Origin: Pyrinomonadaceae bacterium
Lineage (GTDB): Bacteria > Acidobacteriota > Blastocatellia > Pyrinomonadales > Pyrinomonadaceae
Length of the DNA: 64,000 nt
Direction: 5' to 3'
Assembly (NCBI GenBank): GCA_028284415.1
Contig: JANQRU010000004.1
Coordinates: forward strand, 1,178,001-1,242,000
Shown in pieces: positions 59,801 through 64,000 of this stretch (position 1 is its first letter; every line of letters begins with the position of its first letter). The translations under genes and the position numbers were made by a program. The notes beneath the pieces are model-generated. The model saw only the letters and a list, made by a program, of their open reading frames with translations, did not search any database and was not told where the DNA came from.

Positions 59801-60139
59801 AGGAAGAATTTTTATGGCAACGGGGCGATTGAGTTTTGTGTCACGAGCGAGATAAACTTCTCCCATTCCGCCTTTGCCAAGAAGTTCTTCGATTTCAAAT
59901 GAAGCAAGCTTGTCACCTTTTTTAAGATTGAGAAATGGTATTTCTTGAACTAAGCCAACGTCAGGAGCATCTATAAAACTATCTTTACTTTCATGAGCGT
60001 CAAGAAGAAGTTCTATTTCATCACGTAACTTCTCGTTGTCCCCGCACACTTCGGCTAGAAAGTCTTTTCTTTGTGGAGAATCTTTTTCTAAGACCGTATT
60101 AAAAATCTTACTTATTTCTTGCCATTTGTCGGGGGACAT
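56849..60139 (-). CDS. Ser/Thr protein kinase with formylglycine-enzyme-like and alpha/beta-hydrolase domains
   Basis: A 1096-residue modular membrane kinase. In order: N-terminal helical segment typical of acidobacterial/planctomycete STKs (WQEISKIFNTVLEKD); complete protein kinase ~80-345 (GKGGMGEV, VAIKIL Lys110, HRDIKPAN 201-208, DFG 221-223, SYMSPEQSRG, WSLGVILYE); one TM helix near 400; PEGA-like region (DSTPSGSKVYLKRF); FGE-sulfatase-like domain ~570-810 (MVYVPKGKYKL, TGITWYEAAAYAAFRGKKLP, GNVSEWVLNR, SGGAWND, LGFRC); and a C-terminal alpha/beta-hydrolase (SFVGISNGANLG, INGRYDEANP, YDGGHIPT; Ser-Asp-His visible). The kinase is cytosolic, the rest presumably periplasmic. The paired catalytic Cys of true formylglycine enzymes is not evident. 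It lies 13 bp after the ECF sigma gene. Confidence 0.9.
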   Translation of the reverse strand: MSPDKWQEISKIFNTVLEKDSPQRKDFLAEVCGDNEKLRDEIELLLDAHESKDSFIDAPDVGLVQEIPFLNLKKGDKLASFEIEELLGKGGMGEVYLARDTKLNRPVAIKILPPSSALDLNANKRLLREAQSAAALEHPNICTIHEIGEADGHSFIVMQYVEGEPLSKLLEKGNLGLRQSLKIAAQVAEAIGDAHEHKIIHRDIKPANIVVSKNTQVKVLDFGLAKKIETENTNGDDLKSILSQSGLVLGTASYMSPEQSRGMKVDSRTDLWSLGVILYEMTVGEKPFEGESLADKFVSILHDEPTFPNNFYPELKEIILLLLEKDIDKRYQTAEELLEDLRNLRQEVEFEKQLETHISVDSGSSILNAKFLNTNDESSEKSLRIVVDEPKTFWQKIGWGQIGLGIIILLLLGIGSWYLWHQSNLNWASENVKKVAELAKNEKNFEAYDLAQKIQTYIPNNEELNDLMPTITDKLSVDSTPSGSKVYLKRFLPDEKGNFPERELVGTTPIKDMQIARGHYILQVEREGFAPFERTISGTIPRIDGNFIDSPPIEIKAELLESNQIPQNMVYVPKGKYKLVNWSRPMQNEVELDDFYIDKYEVSNKDFKEFIDKGGYLTKAFWTYPFIKGGEEIPLEEAVKNFKDKTGLPAPRSWSNQNFPEGEENFPVTGITWYEAAAYAAFRGKKLPTIFQWEKAARDGISDPRYNAMPWGLIRQGETTDFRANFGAKQTIPVQNFEFGMSPFGAFNMAGNVSEWVLNRNVDNYVTSGGAWNDLPYAFGFLGEYPGFYSSDKLGFRCVKTVNNAKDNQGSQDLPSVEVPEYKISSEDDYKIWLTHYQYDKKPLNAKVIETTQTESWTREKITFTGENDEKAIAYFYLPKNYENPLQVIHYLPPGDVVIGVRSLPDSVEMFLTPILKSGRAVFTVVLKGYNERPYPKTYEPPKRETVEFRKQAVNWMTDLRRGLDYLETRKEIDFKSLSFVGISNGANLGILTLGVEKRYNSAILVGGGLNKKWLSWIPEANFINFAPHSKLPKLIINGRYDEANPLKTNAEPLYKTLSEPKELVIYDGGHIPTIEFFSKTVNSWLDKQIAPPIRF

Positions 60140-60152
60140 AACAAAATCTCTT

Positions 60153-60725
60153 TCATAACTGAGTTTTCAGCCACGCACGGGCTAAATTCCAATCTCGTAA
60201 AACAGTATTCGAGTGAACTCCTAAAACGGTTGCAATTTCTTTATTATTCAAACCACCAAAAAATCTTAATTCCACAATTTTACTACGTCTTGGATCAATT
60301 TCCGCTAACTTTTCCAGAGCTTCATCAAGAGCAATCATTTCCGCTGGACGTGCTCTTGCAAACACAAAGGCTTCTTCCAAAGAAATTTTTGCTTCATCTC
60401 CACCACGCTTTTCTGCTTTGTAAGCCCGAGCATAATCAACCAGAATTCGCCGCATTAATTTTGCTGCCATAGCGAAAAAATGTGAACGACTTTCCCATTT
60501 AACGTCTTGATTAACGAGTTTTAAAAATGCTTCGTGGACAAGTGCGGTTGGTTGGAGGGTGTGTCCTTCACGCTCATTCTTGAGATAACTTCCTGCAAGC
60601 CTTCTTAATTCTGCATAGACAAGCGGAATTAATTGATCGGTTACTTCTCTCTGCCCTTCGCTTAAAGCAATCAGCAATCTCGTAACCTCTTGAGTCTGTT
60701 CATTTAGGGGGAAATTCTCACTCAT
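60153..60725 (-). CDS. ECF RNA polymerase sigma factor, TIGR02999-like
   Basis: A 190-residue ECF sigma factor of the acidobacterial/planctomycete type (region 2: TLQPTALVHEAFLKLVNQ, FFAMAAKLMRRILVDYAR; region 4: KIVELRFFGGLNNKEIATVL, SNTVLRDWNLARAWLK). No anti-sigma gene is nearby; instead the Ser/Thr kinase follows by 13 bp on the same strand. In the ECF-STK groups phosphorylation by the linked kinase activates the sigma factor; whether that applies here is inference. Confidence 0.9.
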   Translation of the reverse strand: MSENFPLNEQTQEVTRLLIALSEGQREVTDQLIPLVYAELRRLAGSYLKNEREGHTLQPTALVHEAFLKLVNQDVKWESRSHFFAMAAKLMRRILVDYARAYKAEKRGGDEAKISLEEAFVFARARPAEMIALDEALEKLAEIDPRRSKIVELRFFGGLNNKEIATVLGVHSNTVLRDWNLARAWLKTQL

Positions 60726-60882
60726 ATTACATACGTTTCTGAGGAGTTAAAAAATAAAAAACAAAAAAATTAAAAAATTTGTTGTGGTCTTTGCAAATAA
60801 ATTACGCGGAATAGGGTGCAACAGAAATTTTTAATTAGTTTTTGCAAGTAATAAGAATAAACGATTTTGGAGGCAAATAACA

Positions 60883-61476
60883 ATGACTTTTTTAGCAAAT
60901 GAAACAAACAACAAAACAGAAAATCAAACAATTCTTCAAAGAATTGCCGCTGGCGAAAGGGGAAGTGTTCAAGATTGTTTCAAGCAGTATCAGGGGTTGG
61001 TTTGGCATTTGGCTGAAAAATACATTGGAACAACCAAAGATACTGAGGATGCCGTTCAGGAAATTTTTATCGAGATTTGGCAATCAGCAGGTCGTTATAA
61101 CCCTGAAAAAGGAAAGGAAGCCGCTTTTGTAACGCTCATCGCCAAACGCCGTTTAATTGACCGACTCAGAAAAAAAGCACGCAAACCCGAAACACAATTA
61201 ATAGATGGCATCGCCCCAAGAGGTTTTATAAATGCTGAGAAACAAATGCAGATTCGACTAGAAGCCAAATGTGCCAAAGAAGTTCTGAAACAATTTCACC
61301 CCAACCAGAAAAAAGCTATTGATATGGCAATTTATGGTGGTTTTTCGCACACGGAAATCGCCAGTGAGATGGGAATGCCTCTTGGAACAGTAAAAACTCT
61401 GATTCGTCGTGGATTTCAAAAAATGCGAAAGAATCTTGAACGTCGTGCATTTCCGAAAATCGCTACGGCTCAATAG
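60883..61476 (+). CDS. ECF sigma factor (SigK-like)
   Basis: A 197-residue sigma-70-family ECF factor, divergent from the other sigma/kinase pair. Region 2 QYQGLVWHLAEKYIG, DTEDAVQEIFIEIWQSAGRY; region 4 HPNQKKAIDMAIYGGFSHTE, PLGTVKTLIRRGFQKMRKNL. No anti-sigma gene is downstream; two DUF4331 genes follow by ~50 bp. A TTTTTGCAAATAA-like motif lies before both this gene and the first DUF4331 gene. RBS GGAGG lies before ATG. It could control the DUF4331 genes. Confidence 0.9.
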   Translation: MTFLANETNNKTENQTILQRIAAGERGSVQDCFKQYQGLVWHLAEKYIGTTKDTEDAVQEIFIEIWQSAGRYNPEKGKEAAFVTLIAKRRLIDRLRKKARKPETQLIDGIAPRGFINAEKQMQIRLEAKCAKEVLKQFHPNQKKAIDMAIYGGFSHTEIASEMGMPLGTVKTLIRRGFQKMRKNLERRAFPKIATAQ

Positions 61477-61526
61477 TACAAATTAAATTTTTGCAAATAA
61501 AAAATACTTTTAAGGAGTAGATAAAT

Positions 61527-62969
61527 ATGAAACACAGATTAATTCTGAAGAAATTGGCAAAAGGAATCGCGTCATTGTCATTGGTTATGGCAAGTTCGAT
61601 GGTTTCTGTTTTGGCATCAAGCCATTCGGAAGCACCTTTGATAGCTCGTGATCGTTTTGCTGATAACACAGATACATACGCTTTTCGCAGTATCGAACCG
61701 GGGCGTGAGAAATTTGTAACGCTGATCGCCAATTACATACCGTTTCAACAACCCTCAGGAGGACCACATTTCTTCCGTTGGGATGACACGGTTTTGTATG
61801 AAATCAAAGTTGATAACACAGGTGATGGAGTTGAAGACATAATTTACCAATTTAGATTCAAAACCAACACCAAAAATGGCAATACTGTTTTAGGGCAAAG
61901 TGCCGCTAATGAAGATGCCGTTATCAAATCACTCAACGACCCCGATTACAACAAAACGCAGACTTATACAGTCACACGAGTTGATAAAAAGTCTAACAAA
62001 TCAAAGATTTTAATCAAAAATGCAATCGTTCCGCCTGCGAACATTGGACCAAGAGTTACACCAAACTATGAAAAAAATCTTGGTAGCAAAGCTGTTCAGC
62101 ACTTAAAAGGTGGCGGAAGAGTTTTTGCAGGTCAGAGAGATGAAGGGTTCTTTGTAGATGTTGGCGGAGTCTTCGATGCTCTGAACTTAAAATCAATCGG
62201 TATGAATGGCGGCTATGACTATACAAAAGGTTTTAACGTTAGTTCGATTGCTCTGGAAGTTCCGATCAAAGATGTTACCCGCACGGGCAAAATGCCTAAA
62301 AAGCCAACTGACAAAGATGCAGTAGTTGGCATTTGGGCAACGGCAAGTCGTCAGACCACGACCGTTATTAATCCAGACGGAACGCGTGAGATGAATGGCG
62401 AATGGAGACAAATTTCACGTCTTGGAAATCCTTTGGTTAATGAAGTTGTTATTCCTTTGAAATTAAAGGACGCTTTTAATTCACTTTCTCCGAAAGATGA
62501 TGCCGTAGCTGCACCTGTTGTTCTTGATCCAGAGCTTCCGAAAATTATGAAAGCTGTTTATGGCATCAAGATTCCGACTGAAAAGCGGAATGATTTGGTA
62601 GCAATTTTTGCGACAGGAATTCCTGTTAATAAGATCACTGGACCAAATTACACAACATTTCTTTCCGACGGAAAACCACACGAATACTTACGACTTAATG
62701 TAGCGATTCCTGTTACACCAGCCAATAAAATTAACCGCCTCGGTTTACTTGGCGGAGATGTTGCAGGTTTCCCGAATGGTCGTCGTGTGCAAGATGACGT
62801 GGTTGACATAGCACTAAGGGCAGTCGCAGGTGGAACACCATTTACACCTAAAACAAACATCGCCCCTAACAACACACTCGGTGATGGCGTAAGTGAAAAC
62901 GATGTTCCATTCCTAAATCGTTTTCCATATCTCGCACCACCCCAAGCAGGGAACACACCAGCCAGATAG
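61527..62969 (+). CDS. Secreted DUF4331 protein (first copy)
   Basis: A 480-residue exported protein: signal peptide then SSHSEAPLIARDRFADNTD, FVTLIANYIPFQQPSGGPHF, DDTVLYEIKVDNTGDGVED and YQFRFKTN, the conserved N-terminal half of DUF4331. GFFVDVGGVFDALNLKSIG and NPLVNEVVIPLKLKDAFNS follow. The family is exported and uncharacterised; it is rich in Asp/Asn turn motifs suggestive of a calcium-stabilised beta fold. A strong AAGGAG lies upstream. It is the second gene of the sigma-DUF4331 operon. Confidence 0.88.
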   Translation: MKHRLILKKLAKGIASLSLVMASSMVSVLASSHSEAPLIARDRFADNTDTYAFRSIEPGREKFVTLIANYIPFQQPSGGPHFFRWDDTVLYEIKVDNTGDGVEDIIYQFRFKTNTKNGNTVLGQSAANEDAVIKSLNDPDYNKTQTYTVTRVDKKSNKSKILIKNAIVPPANIGPRVTPNYEKNLGSKAVQHLKGGGRVFAGQRDEGFFVDVGGVFDALNLKSIGMNGGYDYTKGFNVSSIALEVPIKDVTRTGKMPKKPTDKDAVVGIWATASRQTTTVINPDGTREMNGEWRQISRLGNPLVNEVVIPLKLKDAFNSLSPKDDAVAAPVVLDPELPKIMKAVYGIKIPTEKRNDLVAIFATGIPVNKITGPNYTTFLSDGKPHEYLRLNVAIPVTPANKINRLGLLGGDVAGFPNGRRVQDDVVDIALRAVAGGTPFTPKTNIAPNNTLGDGVSENDVPFLNRFPYLAPPQAGNTPAR

Positions 62970-62980
62970 GCATCCCTAAA

Positions 62981-63017
62981 TTGGAGATGTGGTGTTAAAA
63001 ATACTCTACATCTCCAA
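62981..63017 (+). terminator. Hairpin between the DUF4331 genes
   Basis: TTGGAGATGT and its exact complement (63008-63017) flank a 17-base loop and are followed by AAAATTT, then the ribosome site of the second copy at 63027. The weak U-tract suggests partial termination or mRNA stabilisation that sets different levels of the two products. Confidence 0.55.
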
Positions 63018-63042
63018 AAATTTATAAGGAGTAATTAAGAAA

Positions 63043-64000
63043 GTGATACGCAGTTTAATTTTAAGAATAATGAGTTTAGCGCTTTTTGCCACACCTTTGT
63101 TGGCAGCAAGCCATTCAGAAGCACCGCTTATCAGTATGGACAGATTTGCGGATAACACAGACACATATGCTTTTCGAAGCATTGAACCGGGAAGGGAAGG
63201 TTTCATTACATTGATAGCTAACTATATTCCTTTTCAAGAACCTTCAGGTGCTCCTCAATATTTTCGTTTCGACGATACGGTTTTGTACGAAATCAAAATT
63301 GATAATACAGGAGATGGAGTTGAGGATGTAACTTATCAGTTCCGTTTTAAGACTAATACTGTTCGCAAAAGCACAGTTTTGGGAATGTCAACGCTCAATG
63401 AAGATGCGGTAATAAGCAATTTAGATGACCCCGATTACAATCAATTTCAGACATATACAGTCCGACGCATAGACCGTTACACAGGAAAACGCGGAAAATT
63501 GATTGCTAAAGGGTTAAAAACACCACCTTCAAATATTGGCTCACGAACGACTCCGAATTATGAAAATAATCTTGGTCGTCCGGCAGTTTATAATTTACAA
63601 AATGGCGGAAAAGTTTTTGCCGGTCAAAGAGATGAATATTTCTTCATAGACCTTGGTGGGGCGTTCGATACACTTAACTTACGTTCTATCAGCAATAGTG
63701 GTGGGATTGATACAACACAAGGCTTCAATGTCAGCTCAATTGCTTTGGAAGTTCCGATTGAAAAAGTTACTAAATCAAGAAAAATTCCCGCTAAACCAAC
63801 ATCAAAAGATGCTGTTATAGGCGTTTGGGCAACAGCAAGCCGCCGTTCAGTACGGGTTCTCAGATCAAATAACAAAAGATTTGAATTTGGAGCTTGGAAA
63901 CAAATCTCCCGTTTGGGAAATCCTCTGGTAAATGAACTTGTTGTGCCACTTGGTTTGAAAGACACATACAACGGTCTTTCGCCAAAAAATGACAGCCTTT
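63043..64000 (+). CDS. Secreted DUF4331 protein (second copy, truncated by window edge)
   Basis: A 319-codon 5' portion; the gene continues beyond the window. The start is GTG 63043-63045 with AAGGAG at 63027-63032; signal peptide VIRSLILRIMSLALFATPLL, then ASHSEAPLISMDRFADNTD. It is closely paralogous to the first copy along its visible length (IPFQEPSGAP, DNTGDGVEDVTYQFRFKTN, FFIDLGGAFDTLNLRSI, GNPLVNELVVPLGLKD). Tandem duplication with divergence is apparent. Confidence 0.85.
   Translation, partial: MIRSLILRIMSLALFATPLLAASHSEAPLISMDRFADNTDTYAFRSIEPGREGFITLIANYIPFQEPSGAPQYFRFDDTVLYEIKIDNTGDGVEDVTYQFRFKTNTVRKSTVLGMSTLNEDAVISNLDDPDYNQFQTYTVRRIDRYTGKRGKLIAKGLKTPPSNIGSRTTPNYENNLGRPAVYNLQNGGKVFAGQRDEYFFIDLGGAFDTLNLRSISNSGGIDTTQGFNVSSIALEVPIEKVTKSRKIPAKPTSKDAVIGVWATASRRSVRVLRSNNKRFEFGAWKQISRLGNPLVNELVVPLGLKDTYNGLSPKNDSL

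Noticed and set aside
63624..63971. Minus-strand 115-codon frame at the right edge
   Set aside because: Antisense to the second DUF4331 copy, which continues off the edge with strong paralogy.

Overview
The window is AT-rich, gene-dense bacterial DNA. Gene content points to Acidobacteriota, most likely class Blastocatellia (Pyrinomonadaceae-like). The evidence is an OmpR-type winged-helix/TolB-propeller membrane regulator, an ECF sigma factor of the TIGR02999 type directly upstream of a giant Ser/Thr kinase, tandem DUF4331 proteins, many Sec-secreted enzymes, and short dispersed structured repeats. This placement is inferred from family content, not from a marker-gene tree. No phage, plasmid, CRISPR array or intact transposase gene is visible. 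The DNA looks chromosomal: it carries recF, tRNA-Ser(UGA), icd and a pterin dehydratase gene.

Layout. 1-9.8 kb is a minus-strand run of small accessory genes: a lipoprotein hydrolase, DUF1304 and DUF4386 membrane proteins, a Fic protein, an alpha/beta hydrolase, a class V aminotransferase, a beta-lactamase-type serine hydrolase beside a membrane-anchored AraC regulator, and a medium-chain dehydrogenase. 9.8-18.1 kb holds secreted proteins, including two with beta/gamma-crystallin (I36-like) domains (one with a ricin-type lectin), flanked by a small HTH protein and a divergent winged-helix/PD40 regulator. 18.1-26.5 kb has a 5'-nucleotidase and a sugar locus: a sodium:solute symporter, a GH31 alpha-xylosidase, a yeast-like xylose reductase, and a TauD-type dioxygenase with a convergent TauE exporter. 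26.7-36.3 kb has a nucleotidyltransferase/GGCT fusion, a bicupin, an amidohydrolase, DUF5694, M20 and M16 peptidases and a MarR regulator with paired operators.

36.3-48.2 kb includes an AraC regulator next to a decayed DUF1016 nuclease, icd, phhB, three paralogous DUF4878-like lipoproteins, DUF1015, an intradiol dioxygenase, three tandem GNAT acetyltransferases and a membrane HExxH protein. 48.3-55.7 kb has a PqqD-like/RRE domain fused to an internal Tat-like signal and a tail with eight cysteines, then an SDR, recF, a TlpA-like thioredoxin, tRNA-Ser, a pirin, and a FadR-type TetR regulator with a long-chain acyl-CoA synthetase behind a near-canonical FadR box. 55.7-64 kb has a polysaccharide export lipoprotein-like protein, the sigma-kinase pair, and a second ECF sigma factor followed by two DUF4331 genes, the last cut by the window edge.

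At least six families of small structured repeats lie between genes. One 351-bp element has perfect 15-bp terminal inverted repeats, and another supplies the last codons and stop of recF. Five minus-strand genes end in near-identical terminator hairpins. The least explained item is the RRE/Tat/cysteine-rich protein at 48345-48869.
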